From assembly GCF_000429985.1 (NCBI RefSeq), contig NZ_AUCX01000010.1:62001-126000 (forward strand): 64,000 nt of DNA, read 5' to 3'. How positions within the stretch are numbered: position 1 is the stretch's first letter; every line of letters starts with the position of its first letter. This DNA is from Maridesulfovibrio bastinii DSM 16055 (GTDB taxonomy: Bacteria; Desulfobacterota; Desulfovibrionia; Desulfovibrionales; Desulfovibrionaceae). A model generated the notes under the pieces. It made no database searches. It saw only the letters and a list, made by a program, of their open reading frames with translations, and was not told the origin of the DNA. This document shows, in pieces, positions 34,902-44,123 of the stretch. The translations under genes were made by a program, and so were the position numbers.

Positions 34902-36794
34902 ATGAAAGATATACTGGTCATAGCACCTCTTAAGGAAGTCTACGACAAAACGGTCGAAATAATTGAAGAACATAAATATGATAATGTAGCCGTTGAGCTG
35001 GGGACAATGCAGCAGGGGTTGAAAAAAGCCATAGAAGGCGAAAAGCTTGGAGCTTCAGTAATTGTTTCCCGAGGCTGGACTTATAAAAAAATTGAAAACG
35101 AGCTGGAAATTCCGTCAATTGAAATTCCGGTAAGTGCCTATGATATTGTTGAGACTCTGACCCCCATACTTGAACAGATCAATCATCAGCAAACAATAGG
35201 GGTCATCGGACATGACAACGTTATCTACGGTTTTGATATTTTAAGAAATCTTCTGCCCATGAAAATCGTTAAAATTGAGCTTGAAAGGGAAGAAGATATC
35301 GCCTCGGCCATAAAACGATATAAAAACAGCGGTATTTCAACTTTTATCGGTGATTCCAACGTCAAAGCCATATCAGAAGCTCTGGGACATACCGGCATAG
35401 CCATCTCATCACAGAAAGAATCAATCCTGCGCAGCATTCAGGAAGCGGTTAAGCTGCACAACTCAATAAGAAACAGACAGCAGAGGGCGCAGCTTATTTT
35501 AACGGTTACCGACTATGTTCACGAAGGGATCATTGCCATAGATGAAACTGAAAAAGTTTCAATCTTCAATCATACGGCCGAAGATATCTTTGGTATCCGC
35601 AAAGATCAGGCCATAGGTCACCTGCTCAAAGAGGCCGCCCCGAGATGCCAGCTTCCTCTCGCTCTTGAAGAATCTGAACCGAGTATAGGTGAGGTCCTCG
35701 ACATAGGCGGGAAAAAACTTGTGGTAAACAGGGCTCCGGTGCTCATAAATGATGAAGTGGTAGGAGCGGTTGCAACTTTTCAAAATGTTGCCGAAGTTCA
35801 GAATGTTGAGCAGAAAATAAGGCGTGAACTTGCTGAGCACGGATTTTCCGCCAAATACACCTTCAATGACATAATCCAGAAGTCTCCGCTCATGGAAGCC
35901 TGCATCGCGAAAGCAGAAGAATATGCTCTTTATGACACTCCAATGCTTATTACCGGTGAATCAGGAGTAGGCAAAGAGCTGTTCTGCCAGAGCCTTCACA
36001 ATGCCAGCCCACGCAGAAACGGTCCGTTCGTCGCCATCAACTGCGCAGCTATCCCACCATCGCTCATGGAAGCGGAACTCTTCGGCCATGAAAGCGGAGC
36101 CTTCACCGGAGCAAAAAGCAAAGGGCGTGCTGGAATATTTGAACTTGCCCACAAAGGAACCGTCTTTCTGGATGAGATAGGTGAAATCCCGCTTGAATTC
36201 CAAGGCAGACTCTTAAGAGTTCTGCAGGAGCATCAGATAATGCGTATCGGCGGGGATAAAATAATTCCTGTTGATGTGCGCATACTCTGCGCCACCAACA
36301 GGCCCCTCGCAAAGATGGTCGAAGAGGATAAATTCAGGAGAGATCTGCTTTTCAGAATCAATGTTCTAACCCTTAACATTCCCTCACTGCGCAGACTGGG
36401 ACCTGAAACGATTATGCTCCTTGCCGAACATTTTCTTGCTAAATATGCCAGAAAATATTCCAAAAAAATTCCTGAAATAACCCCGGAGATAAAAAAAATA
36501 CTCATTTCAAAACCATACCGGGGCAATGTCCGGGAGATAGAAGGCCTTATGGAACGCAGTGTTATTTTAGGTAATATTTTCTGGGCAATAGATGAAGAAC
36601 CTGAGACCGAAAAGCACAGTGGAGAAATTCCAGATGTGACCTCTCTGCCTGATCTGCGGAGCATGGAGGAGGCTTATATCAGAAAAGTTTTCAATCAGAC
36701 CGGAGAAAATGTTCAGGAAACCTGCTCTATTTTAAAGATCAGCCGCTCAACTCTGTGGAGGCGTTTGAAAGAGACTTCCCGGTTTCAAAATTAA
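34902..36794 (+). CDS. Sigma-54-dependent regulator with PrpR N-terminal domain
   Basis: The 630-residue protein has four parts: an N-terminal PrpR-type sensor (about 1-170), a PAS domain (about 195-300), an AAA+ domain (Walker A GESGVGKE near 351, GAFTGA near 400, LDEIGEIP after it) and a Fis-type helix-turn-helix at the end (ENVQETCSILKISRSTLWRRLKE). The GAFTGA loop contacts sigma-54. It lies directly upstream of a matching -24/-12 promoter at 36889 and probably activates the permease-lyase operon in response to a carboxylic or sugar acid. Confidence 0.92.
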   Translation: MKDILVIAPLKEVYDKTVEIIEEHKYDNVAVELGTMQQGLKKAIEGEKLGASVIVSRGWTYKKIENELEIPSIEIPVSAYDIVETLTPILEQINHQQTIGVIGHDNVIYGFDILRNLLPMKIVKIELEREEDIASAIKRYKNSGISTFIGDSNVKAISEALGHTGIAISSQKESILRSIQEAVKLHNSIRNRQQRAQLILTVTDYVHEGIIAIDETEKVSIFNHTAEDIFGIRKDQAIGHLLKEAAPRCQLPLALEESEPSIGEVLDIGGKKLVVNRAPVLINDEVVGAVATFQNVAEVQNVEQKIRRELAEHGFSAKYTFNDIIQKSPLMEACIAKAEEYALYDTPMLITGESGVGKELFCQSLHNASPRRNGPFVAINCAAIPPSLMEAELFGHESGAFTGAKSKGRAGIFELAHKGTVFLDEIGEIPLEFQGRLLRVLQEHQIMRIGGDKIIPVDVRILCATNRPLAKMVEEDKFRRDLLFRINVLTLNIPSLRRLGPETIMLLAEHFLAKYARKYSKKIPEITPEIKKILISKPYRGNVREIEGLMERSVILGNIFWAIDEEPETEKHSGEIPDVTSLPDLRSMEEAYIRKVFNQTGENVQETCSILKISRSTLWRRLKETSRFQN

Positions 36795-36808
36795 ACATTT
36801 GTCTTAAA

Positions 36809-36849
36809 TTGAAACAGATTCCTGTTTTATTTTGAAACACAAGTTTAAA
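36809..36849 (+). promoter_or_regulatory. Inverted repeats, likely upstream activating sequence
   Basis: TGAAACAG-ATTC-CTGTTTTA (36810-36829) is an 8-4-8 inverted repeat with one mismatch. A weaker copy, TTTGAAAC-ACAA-GTTTAAAT, follows it. They lie roughly 40-80 bases upstream of the sigma-54 promoter, the right place for binding by the adjacent activator. Confidence 0.55.
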
Positions 36850-36888
36850 TAGACGCTCTAAACAGCCATAAAAAGGGCTTTATACTTT

Positions 36889-36904
36889 CGGCACGCTTTT
36901 TGTT
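36889..36904 (+). promoter_or_regulatory. Sigma-54 promoter (-24/-12)
   Basis: CGGCACG-CTTT-TTGTT matches the consensus TGGCACG-N4-TTGCW with correct spacing, differing at the first base and at one base of the -12 box. Transcription would start near 36916, upstream of the permease ATG at 36939. Confidence 0.75.
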
Positions 36905-36938
36905 TACGGACCTCAAAACACTTATTGGAGGATCTGTA

Positions 36939-37892
36939 ATGCAAATTCTGGCTAGCGTGAAAAAAATCCCCGGCGGTCTGATGATTGTACCGCTTCTGGC
37001 AGGGGTTCTTGTTAATACTTTCTGTCCGGGGTTCCTGAACCTTGGAAGTTTTACAACCAATCTGTGGAAAGAAGGCGCAATGCCCATCCTCGCCCTCTTT
37101 ATGTTCTGCACTGGAGCACAGATTAATGTGAGACAGGTAGGAACTCCACTGGCAAAAGGACTTGCCCTCACAGCTTCAAAAGTCATCATCGGAGCGATTC
37201 TCGGAGTTCTGGTAAACAAATTTTTCGGAGCTTCCGGAATTTTCGGAATCATTCCTCTGGCTGTAGTCGCATCACTCACCAACTCCAACAGCGGTCTTTT
37301 TGCAGCTCTGGCAGGAGAGTTCGGAGACGCAAGCGACGTTGGAGCACTTTCCGTACTCTCACTTAACGATGGTCCTTTTTTCACCATGCTGGCCTTCGGT
37401 ATGACCGGGCTGGCAAATATCCCCCTTATCATGCTCCTCGGGGCTGTTCTGCCCATCGTAATCGGCTGTATTGTCGGTAACCTTGATACCCAGCTGCGCG
37501 ACTGGCTCGCTCCGGCTGTTGATATCACTATTCCCTTCTTTGCTTTCCCTCTTGGCGCAGCACTTAACCTCAACCAGCTGGTCACCGCAGGTGCTCCCGG
37601 TATCATCCTCGGCATCGCCAACACCGCCATCACCGGTTTTGCCGGATACTTCGCCATGAAGCTCATCCGTTCCAAAAATCCGCAGGTCGGAGCCGCAGTC
37701 GGCACAAGTGCAGGAAACTCAGCCGCAACACCGGCCGCAATTGCCGCAGTTGACCCGTCCATAATGGCTGCTGCAAGCATTGCAACAGTTCAGGTTGCCG
37801 CCGCAGTTATTGTTACCGCCATACTATGCCCTCTGCTTGTTACATGGCTTGATAAAGTTGAACGCGGAAAAAGAGCCGTTGCAGCGGCTTAA
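36939..37892 (+). CDS. kdgT: KdgT-type 2-keto-3-deoxygluconate permease
   Basis: GGAGG precedes ATG at 36939, and the sigma-54 promoter lies just upstream, so this start (317 residues) is preferred over an in-frame ATG at 36900. About ten hydrophobic segments and the KdgT-type sequences VKKIPGGLMIVPLLAGVLVN, MFCTGAQINVRQVG, SNSGLFAALAGEFGDASDVGA and SAGNSAATPAAIAA mark the family. It imports a keto-deoxy sugar acid or related carboxylate by cation symport. It is the first gene of the sigma-54 operon with the two lyase subunits. Confidence 0.88.
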   Translation: MQILASVKKIPGGLMIVPLLAGVLVNTFCPGFLNLGSFTTNLWKEGAMPILALFMFCTGAQINVRQVGTPLAKGLALTASKVIIGAILGVLVNKFFGASGIFGIIPLAVVASLTNSNSGLFAALAGEFGDASDVGALSVLSLNDGPFFTMLAFGMTGLANIPLIMLLGAVLPIVIGCIVGNLDTQLRDWLAPAVDITIPFFAFPLGAALNLNQLVTAGAPGIILGIANTAITGFAGYFAMKLIRSKNPQVGAAVGTSAGNSAATPAAIAAVDPSIMAAASIATVQVAAAVIVTAILCPLLVTWLDKVERGKRAVAAA

Positions 37893-37940
37893 CCTTCACA
37901 TACAGTAAGACCTTTAAACTTCCAGTTAAGGAGAAAAAAC

Positions 37941-38216
37941 ATGAATGCAGTTCTGCATATCAATGACAAGGACAACCTCGTTACCTGTCTGCGCCCTATT
38001 AAAAAAGGTGAGAAAATAACTGTTGATTCAATTGAAATCACAGCCAATGCGGATATCCCCGTATTCCATAAAATAGCCATTGCTGAAATTCCCAAGGGCG
38101 GGCTCTGCTACAAGTACGGAGAAATTATAGGCGATGCTCTCGAAGACATTCATACCGGCGACCATGTGCATGTCCATAACATTGAAAGCACCCGCGGACG
38201 CGGTGATAAAAAATAA
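37941..38216 (+). CDS. UxaA/SuyA-type lyase, small subunit
   Basis: The 91-residue protein starts after AAGGAG. It is a stand-alone SAF-like domain as found at the N-terminus of altronate dehydratase and as the small subunit SuyA of sulfolactate sulfo-lyase: INDKDNLVTCLRPIKKGEKITV, PVFHKIAIAEIPKGGLCYKYGEIIGDAL and GDHVHVHNIES. It pairs with the large subunit 15 bases downstream. The substrate (sugar acid or sulfolactate) cannot be decided by eye. Confidence 0.82.
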   Translation: MNAVLHINDKDNLVTCLRPIKKGEKITVDSIEITANADIPVFHKIAIAEIPKGGLCYKYGEIIGDALEDIHTGDHVHVHNIESTRGRGDKK

Positions 38217-38231
38217 TTAAAGGAGCCAACA

Positions 38232-39395
38232 ATGAAAATTACAGGATATAAAAGAGCTGACGGTAAATACGGAGTTCGCAACCATCTGCTGATCATTCCC
38301 TCCTCTGTCTGTGCCGCTGATACCGCACAAAAAATAGCCGCAATGGTTCCCGGCGCTATTTCTATCCCGAACCAGCATGGCTGCTGCCAGATCGGATCAG
38401 ACCTTTCGCTCACTCAGAAAACAATCACCGGTTTCGGACTGAACCCTAATGTTGGAGCGGTTCTGGTTGTCGGTCTCGGCTGTGACGGTGTTCAGGCCAA
38501 ATCCGTTGCCGATGAAATTGCTGCAACCGGAAAATCTGCCGAATATGTTGTAATTCAGGAGTGCGGCGGAACATCTAAAACAATCGCCAAAGGTGTAGAA
38601 CTTGCTGCCCCTATGGCCAGAGATCTTTCCAAGCAGGAAAAAGTTGAATTCGATATGAGCGAGCTTGTTCTGGCTATGGAATGCGGTGGTTCCGACCCGA
38701 CCAGCGGTCTGGCTTCCAACCCTTCCATTGGCTACACCGCAGACAAACTTATAGCTCTCGGCGGAAGTGCAATACTCAGCGAAACAACTGAAGTTATCGG
38801 AGCCGAGCACCTCATCGCTGCCCGCTTTGAAGAAGATGACCAGCGTGAAAAATTCCTGAGTCAGGTTAAAAACGTTGAAGACCGTGCCATCATGATGGGT
38901 GAAGATCTGCGCAGCGGACAGCCCACTCCCGGAAACAAAGTAGGCGGACTTTCAACAATTGAGGAAAAATCACTGGGCTGCATGTATAAAGCCGGAACAA
39001 GCCCTTTCAAAGGTGCTCTTGATTACGCTGAAATTGTTCCTGAAGACAAGCATGGCATGTTCTTTATGGATACCCCCGGTCAGGATATCGATTCCATAAC
39101 CGGAATGGTTGCCGGAGGCGCACAGGTTGTCGTCTTCTCCACCGGACGCGGAACTCCTACAGGAAGCCCTATTGCTCCGGTTATCAAAATCACCGGAAAT
39201 CCAGAAACTTTTGAAAACATGCCTGACAACATTGATGTTAATGCCGGTCGGATCATCTCTGAAGGAGCAACGCTTCCTGAAATCGGAGAAGAACTGTTCG
39301 AACTTATGGTCAAAGTCTGTAACGGTGAACAGACCAAAGCTGAAAGTCTCGGACACCATGAATTCGGAATTTATAAACTCACCGGAACGTTCTAA
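38232..39395 (+). CDS. UxaA/SuyB-type lyase, large subunit
   Basis: AAAGGAG precedes the ATG of this 387-residue protein. The sequence GYKRADGKYGVRNHLLIIPSSVCAA, NQHGCCQIG, GLGCDGVQ, ECGGTSKTI and AMECGGSDPTSGLASNPSIG is typical of altronate dehydratase C-terminal domains, with conserved cysteines for an iron site. With the small subunit it forms a two-chain lyase that eliminates water, or sulfite if it is SuyAB-like. The KdgT-type permease upstream favours a sugar acid. It is the last gene before a clear terminator. Confidence 0.85.
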   Translation: MKITGYKRADGKYGVRNHLLIIPSSVCAADTAQKIAAMVPGAISIPNQHGCCQIGSDLSLTQKTITGFGLNPNVGAVLVVGLGCDGVQAKSVADEIAATGKSAEYVVIQECGGTSKTIAKGVELAAPMARDLSKQEKVEFDMSELVLAMECGGSDPTSGLASNPSIGYTADKLIALGGSAILSETTEVIGAEHLIAARFEEDDQREKFLSQVKNVEDRAIMMGEDLRSGQPTPGNKVGGLSTIEEKSLGCMYKAGTSPFKGALDYAEIVPEDKHGMFFMDTPGQDIDSITGMVAGGAQVVVFSTGRGTPTGSPIAPVIKITGNPETFENMPDNIDVNAGRIISEGATLPEIGEELFELMVKVCNGEQTKAESLGHHEFGIYKLTGTF

Positions 39396-39426
39396 ATCCT
39401 TCACCAGCTTTAGACTTCCAATTAAT

Positions 39427-39460
39427 AAAGCCGGATCATATCTTATGATCCGGCCTTTTT
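39427..39460 (+). terminator. Terminator of the permease-lyase operon
   Basis: Arms AAAGCCGGATCAT and ATGATCCGGCCTTT form a 12-13 bp stem with a short loop, followed by TTTTT. Confidence 0.92.
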
Positions 39461-39507
39461 ATTTGAATATGGAAAGTTAATACAAAATCAGACTATGACT
39501 AAGCCAC

Positions 39508-40194
39508 TCAGCGACCCAGCCGCGGATTCTTTTTCTCTGCAAGGATATGTTCAATTACAAATTCTTTTCCGATAGGGATATATTCATCAACCCATTTTTC
39601 AGCCGAGCCAATGTCTCCATCAAGAACCATCTGGGTGAGAGCTTTATGGTTGGCTATTTCCTTCTGTAAATCATCACGATCATTTTCAATACAGGCGATT
39701 ATGACCTGAAGATCCTGCATAAGGCTCTCTTCAAGGCAGGCAAGCTTCATACTCCCTGTTAGCCCGACAAAGGCCTTATGAAAAGTTATGTGTGCGGCGG
39801 CAATTGTCACCTGATCATCGATGTTGGCTACGCCTTCATAGGCTCTGGTACTTTCTATCATAGCTTGAACTGCTTCTTCAGAAGCAATGGGAATACTGTG
39901 CACGGCCTGAATTTCAAGTATATGACGTGTGAGAAAAATATCGTCTATTTCTTCAAGGCTTAACTTACGAACAGAGGCGCCCTTGTTCGGCAGGTGTTCC
40001 ACCAGCCCCTCAGTCGCTAAAATTCGCAGAGCCTCTCTGACTGATCCGCGGGAGACTCCCAGAGAACGGGATAAGGCAACCCCTTTCAATTGTTCACCGG
40101 GTAAGAAATAGCCCTCAAAAATAGCCTTGCGCAGAGTTGAAGCTATCTTATCTACACTGCTGGTCTGATCATATTCTGCAAAATTTTTCGTCAT
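39508..40194 (-). CDS. GntR-family regulator, FCD (FadR) subfamily
   Basis: The 228-residue protein has an N-terminal winged helix (LRKAIFEGYFLPGEQLKGVALSRSLGVSRGSVREALRILATEGLVEHLPNKGASV) and a C-terminal helical FCD domain with metal-binding histidine positions (HITFHKAFVGLTG and others). It is the third gene of an operon after the AroM and HutI-like genes. FCD regulators often bind TTGT-N3-ACAA palindromes. Such sites are present upstream of the neighbouring ABC transporter at 45066-45118. Confidence 0.9.
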   Translation of the reverse strand: MTKNFAEYDQTSSVDKIASTLRKAIFEGYFLPGEQLKGVALSRSLGVSRGSVREALRILATEGLVEHLPNKGASVRKLSLEEIDDIFLTRHILEIQAVHSIPIASEEAVQAMIESTRAYEGVANIDDQVTIAAAHITFHKAFVGLTGSMKLACLEESLMQDLQVIIACIENDRDDLQKEIANHKALTQMVLDGDIGSAEKWVDEYIPIGKEFVIEHILAEKKNPRLGR

Positions 40195-40210
40195 CTGTAT
40201 CTCTGAAAAA

Positions 40211-41485
40211 TTATTTCTCTGACTGAAAAACTCTTCCCTCTATAACAACGGACTCAACCAGAGGCGCACCGATGGCAGTACCGAGCTGGTTGGGATGTTC
40301 ACAATCAAATATAGTTAAATCCCCTCTTTTTCCCACATCAATAGACCCGCGATCCTCATGCTTTCCAATAGCATAAGCGGCATTAAGAGTTGCCCCTACC
40401 ACGGCCTCGGCCGGAGTAAAACGAAACCATGAACAGGCCTCAGCAATGGTCAGCGGCAATGATGTAGCCTGAAAAGACGAGCAGTAATCAGTAGCAACAG
40501 CAACAGGCACTTCATTTTCAATGAAAAGCCTTCCATTTGCTTTACGCTCATCCAGATAAAACTGTTCGGCGACAGGAAGCAGAACCGCAACAGTATCAGT
40601 GCTGCCTACAGATTCTATTTCAGAATCAGGAGTATATGTCAGATGGTCGGCTGAAAGGGCTTTGCCCTCAACAGCGGTCCTCCATCCCAAAGAATTGGAA
40701 GAAGCATCCGCATGAACTCTGACCGGCAGCCCAAGCTCATGTGAACGTTCAATCAGCTCTATAGCCTGCTCTGGAGTAAAGTCTCCAATTTCACAGGACA
40801 AATCCTGTACCGAAGCAATACCCTGCTCCAAAACGGCAGGCAACATTTCATTTTTAACGCAGGCTATAAAATCAGCAGCAGTCTGTCCGTCCTGAGGAGC
40901 TATATGCGCACCGAGAAAGGTAAAAACTATATCCATTTCAGTCTGTCCGGCCGCTTCTTTTAATAACCTGAGCAAACGAAGCTCACCATCTTTATCAAGG
41001 CCGTAACCGGATTTAACTTCAAGAGTTGTTACTCCTCCAGCAAAAATCTGCCTAAACCCTTTCAAAATATTGCTGACAAGCTCTTCATCTGAGGCTTTGC
41101 GGGTGTTGATAATTGTTGACCAGATTCCACCGCCTTCGGCTCTTATCTCACTCCCGGAAGCCCCCTCAATGCGGCGAACATATTCCCAGTGCCTGTTTCC
41201 TGCAAAAACAGGATGCGAATGACATTCTACAAGACCGGGAAGAACTGTTTTACCACTGGCATCAAAAACAGGAGCATCATCATACATTTCAGAAATATAT
41301 TCAGTTGAACCTACAGCTATTATCCTTCCACCCCGGACAGCAACAGCACCGTCCTCGATAATATCAAGCTCTCTCTGCTGAGCGCCTTTTCTAGGAACGC
41401 CACGATCCCTGACACGCGCCAGACTGGACGCATGAATAACATTAAGATTTCCGGAATTATTTTCTGCAAGGACTCTTTTAAACAT
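40211..41485 (-). CDS. Imidazolonepropionase-like amidohydrolase (HutI family)
   Basis: The 424-residue protein has amidohydrolase metal sites: LPGLVECHSHPVFAG, EVKSGYGLDKDGELRLLR, LGAHIAPQDGQTA, VRVHADASSNSLG, LSADHLTYT and VAVATDYCSSF. These follow HutI, which opens imidazolone propionate in histidine breakdown. HutI proteins usually have ATD(F)NPG at the last site, and here it is ATDYCSSF. No other hut genes are in the window. It lies 17 bases before the GntR gene and 67 after the AroM gene. The real substrate may differ from imidazolone propionate. Confidence 0.78.
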   Translation of the reverse strand: MFKRVLAENNSGNLNVIHASSLARVRDRGVPRKGAQQRELDIIEDGAVAVRGGRIIAVGSTEYISEMYDDAPVFDASGKTVLPGLVECHSHPVFAGNRHWEYVRRIEGASGSEIRAEGGGIWSTIINTRKASDEELVSNILKGFRQIFAGGVTTLEVKSGYGLDKDGELRLLRLLKEAAGQTEMDIVFTFLGAHIAPQDGQTAADFIACVKNEMLPAVLEQGIASVQDLSCEIGDFTPEQAIELIERSHELGLPVRVHADASSNSLGWRTAVEGKALSADHLTYTPDSEIESVGSTDTVAVLLPVAEQFYLDERKANGRLFIENEVPVAVATDYCSSFQATSLPLTIAEACSWFRFTPAEAVVGATLNAAYAIGKHEDRGSIDVGKRGDLTIFDCEHPNQLGTAIGAPLVESVVIEGRVFQSEK

Positions 41486-41551
41486 ATCTATTTAATATAC
41501 CTTTATAAATCAACCTGACGGCTGCGATTATCTAGATCCAACTCTTAGGAT

Positions 41552-42244
41552 TTATGACGCTTTTTCAATTATGTCTCTAAGCATTTCAGCTGTAGAGACT
41601 GTAGCGTTAATGGTTGGTAATCCTGATATTTTTTGAACATAGCTGCTGTGCTTCTCAGTAAAACCCATATCATCCAGAAGGAGATATTCGGCCCCCATTT
41701 TCTTTGCCTGAGCAACTGCAACGGTCAAAGCATCCAACCCTTCGTACGGTGAAGCTGCGGCAGTATAAATGCTGGTAGCGTATGGCTGCCACTGTATCTT
41801 TGCTTCAGGCATATCACTTTCAGGACCTATAATGCATAGATGCGAGTTCCTGCACCTCTCAGCCACTACTGAACGGAGATTTACGGCCGGCTCAATTATC
41901 TCCGGAACAGCCTCTTTGAGTTCCGGAAATCGCCCTGAACAAAGGAGAAAAAAAATACTGCACTTTTTTCTCAATTCCAAAGCAGCTTTAATCAGACGTT
42001 CCAGCAGCTTCTGTCTGGATATATAAACGCTTACAGGAACAGAATTTTCAAGCACACAAGTTTCAATACCCTGCTGACCATCTTCAGGATGAAGCCCAGC
42101 TATCTCGCTTTCAGAAAGACCGTCGAGTCCCCCGCGCTGAATAAATTCTACATTCTGTCCCAGAATACTGCGGAAAGTCGGTTCAACATCAGTACGGGGA
42201 GCTCTGCCAAGAGTCAGAATCCCTAATTTAAATTCATGCTGCAT
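41552..42244 (-). CDS. AroM-family protein
   Basis: The 230-residue protein has the AroM pattern: LGILTLGRAPRTDVEPTF near the start, GGLDGLSESEIAGLHPEDG, FFLLCSGRFPEL and EYLLLDDMGFTEKHSSYV. In E. coli aroM lies in the aroL operon, and its role is uncertain. The fold resembles the Asp/Glu racemase group. Here it is co-transcribed with a HutI-like amidohydrolase and a GntR regulator, and follows an amino-acid transporter, so a role in breaking down an imported amino acid or heterocycle is inferred. Confidence 0.8.
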   Translation of the reverse strand: MQHEFKLGILTLGRAPRTDVEPTFRSILGQNVEFIQRGGLDGLSESEIAGLHPEDGQQGIETCVLENSVPVSVYISRQKLLERLIKAALELRKKCSIFFLLCSGRFPELKEAVPEIIEPAVNLRSVVAERCRNSHLCIIGPESDMPEAKIQWQPYATSIYTAAASPYEGLDALTVAVAQAKKMGAEYLLLDDMGFTEKHSSYVQKISGLPTINATVSTAEMLRDIIEKAS

Positions 42245-42269
42245 ATAGTTTTCTATGTAGGCAAAAAAT

Positions 42270-42313
42270 TAACAAAAGCAGGCCGGCTCTAGCTGGCAGA
42301 CCTGCTTTTGTTA
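42270..42313 (-). terminator. Hairpin between the solute-binding protein and AroM genes
   Basis: Arms AACAAAAGCAGG and CCTGCTTTTGTT are perfect complements, with inner pairing of CCGGCT and AGCTGG. It lies just past the stop of the binding-protein gene. It probably ends most transporter transcripts, or protects their 3' end, ahead of the AroM gene. Confidence 0.75.
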
Positions 42314-42325
42314 ACTTGCTGATAT

Positions 42326-43180
42326 CTATTCCAGACCTTCAGAATTAATCGTAGGCTGAGCTAAAGCACCTGCTTCGGCATGCCATTCAGTTATGATCTT
42401 ACTGTATGTTCCGTTTTCAAAAAGAACCTTCAAAGCTGCATACACAGCATCTCTTAACTGTGTATTCTTCTTGCTGAAGCATATACCGTAAGGATTAGGG
42501 TCCAAAACAGGACCAACCGGAACAAATGAGTTACCCTGCTGCATATTAGCCCAGCCCAAAGCTTCTGGACTTAGAGCTGAAGCCTGAGCACGGCCCTGCA
42601 ACATCTGCATGCGTGCGGTTGCAGCGGAATCAACAGCCATGATCTTGATTCCGGGTTTTCCTTTGGATTCCAGGTTGTTCTTGCTCCATTTCTGCATGGT
42701 AGTCAGATAGTCAGTAGCTGCGGATACAGCCAGAGTCTTACCACTTAAAGACTGCATATCAGGAACGTCCTGAGCAAATTTTTTGGTAGTGAAACATTGA
42801 GTTCCTGTTTTAAAATAATCAATAAAATCGAGAGTTTTTCTCCGCACGGCAGAGTCAGAAAGACCCGAGATTACGAGGTCAACACGATTAGTATTGATTG
42901 AATTAATGAGCTGGTCGAACTTCTGATCATCAAGAACAATTTGAACACCAAGTTCTTTTCCAAGAGCATTAATAAGATCGATATCAAAACCGATAAGCTT
43001 ATCCGAGCCGGATTTCTTGAATTCCATGGGTGGAAATATACCATTAATACCGACGATTATTTTGCCGGAGGATTTTATATTATCGGGAAGCATGTCATGA
43101 CTTTCTGTTGCAAATGCTGATCCTGCAAAAGAAACCAGAAGCGCAAAGAACACGGCAAAAGAATATATTTTTTTAAACAC
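42326..43180 (-). CDS. Polar amino acid ABC transporter, solute-binding protein
   Basis: GAGGAG before an in-frame GTG at 43180 suggests this start (284 residues), which gives a clean signal peptide (MFKKIYSFAVFFALLVSF, ending at SAFAT). The mature protein follows the family 3 binding proteins: GKIIVGINGIFPPMEF, IGFDIDLINALGKELGVQIVLDD, RVDLVISGLS and GKTLAVSAATDYL. It captures a polar amino acid or similar compound in the periplasm for the permease and ATPase encoded just upstream. Confidence 0.9.
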   Translation of the reverse strand: MFKKIYSFAVFFALLVSFAGSAFATESHDMLPDNIKSSGKIIVGINGIFPPMEFKKSGSDKLIGFDIDLINALGKELGVQIVLDDQKFDQLINSINTNRVDLVISGLSDSAVRRKTLDFIDYFKTGTQCFTTKKFAQDVPDMQSLSGKTLAVSAATDYLTTMQKWSKNNLESKGKPGIKIMAVDSAATARMQMLQGRAQASALSPEALGWANMQQGNSFVPVGPVLDPNPYGICFSKKNTQLRDAVYAALKVLFENGTYSKIITEWHAEAGALAQPTINSEGLE

Positions 43181-43352
43181 AAAAACTCTCCTCAAAACAT
43201 TTTTTCAATATAGTTAAAAATTAACACAATATCGAACAGTCACATGAGCACTGCATACAAATTATCATCAGGGCTCTGAATCAGCTCACGCATATAAAAC
43301 TGCCATATTGCCATCATTATATATAAACCAACTTGCGTTGTGACTTAACCAG

Positions 43353-44123
43353 CTAAATTGACCCCAGAAAAGCTCTGGTTCTTTCATTTCTGGTATTGTT
43401 GAAAACTTCTTCAGGGGTTCCTTCCTCCACCACACAGCCTTCATCCATAAAAACAACTTTATTAGCCACGTTTCTGGCAAACTCCATCTCATGAGTAACA
43501 ACAACCATAGTCATGCCGCTCTCAGCCAGATCACGCATTACATTCAAAACTTCACCGACAAGTTCCGGGTCAAGAGCACTGGTTGGTTCATCAAAGAGCA
43601 TTAAATCCGGTTCCATTGCCAATGATCTGGCTATAGCCACCCGCTGCTGCTGCCCGCCGGAAAGCTGTTTGGGAAACCTGTCAGCCCAGTCTCTCAAACC
43701 AACCCTTTCAAGAAGATCATAAGCAACCTCTTTCATTCTGCGTGGATCTTCCTTCTTAACCATGACCGGACCTTCAATGATATTTTCCAGAACTGTCATG
43801 TGCGGGAACAGATTGAAGCTCTGAAAAACCATTCCTATCTTAATACGCATGGAGCAGATCTCTTTATCATTCATTTCATAAAGTCTGCCGTTGCGTTCAA
43901 CCACACCGACCAGATCGTCTCCAACGTAAATTCGCCCTGAATCAATTTTTTCCAACTGATTGATGCAGCGCAAAAAAGTACTTTTCCCTGAACCTGAAGG
44001 TCCAAGCAGACAAAGCACTTCACCTTTGCGGACATTCAGATTTATACCTTTTAAAATTTCATTCTCACCAAAGGATTTGTGGATATTGCAGGCCCTGAGC
44101 ATAAAATTATTATCAGACATCAC
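43353..44123 (-). CDS. Polar amino acid ABC transporter, ATP-binding protein
   Basis: The 256-residue ATPase has Walker [10 protein letters not shown], signature LSGGQQQR, Walker [13 protein letters not shown] and the His switch VTHEMEF. It resembles GlnQ/HisP-type proteins. It begins where the permease gene ends, with the two overlapping at 44123, and is followed after about 170 bases by the solute-binding protein gene. Confidence 0.95.
   Translation of the reverse strand: MMSDNNFMLRACNIHKSFGENEILKGINLNVRKGEVLCLLGPSGSGKSTFLRCINQLEKIDSGRIYVGDDLVGVVERNGRLYEMNDKEICSMRIKIGMVFQSFNLFPHMTVLENIIEGPVMVKKEDPRRMKEVAYDLLERVGLRDWADRFPKQLSGGQQQRVAIARSLAMEPDLMLFDEPTSALDPELVGEVLNVMRDLAESGMTMVVVTHEMEFARNVANKVVFMDEGCVVEEGTPEEVFNNTRNERTRAFLGSI

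Noticed and set aside
36845-37780. Minus-strand open frame of 311 codons opposite the KdgT-type permease
   Set aside because: It is antisense to a well-supported permease with many membrane segments. The protein is rich in Pro, Ala and Arg without domains, as expected for a mirrored frame.
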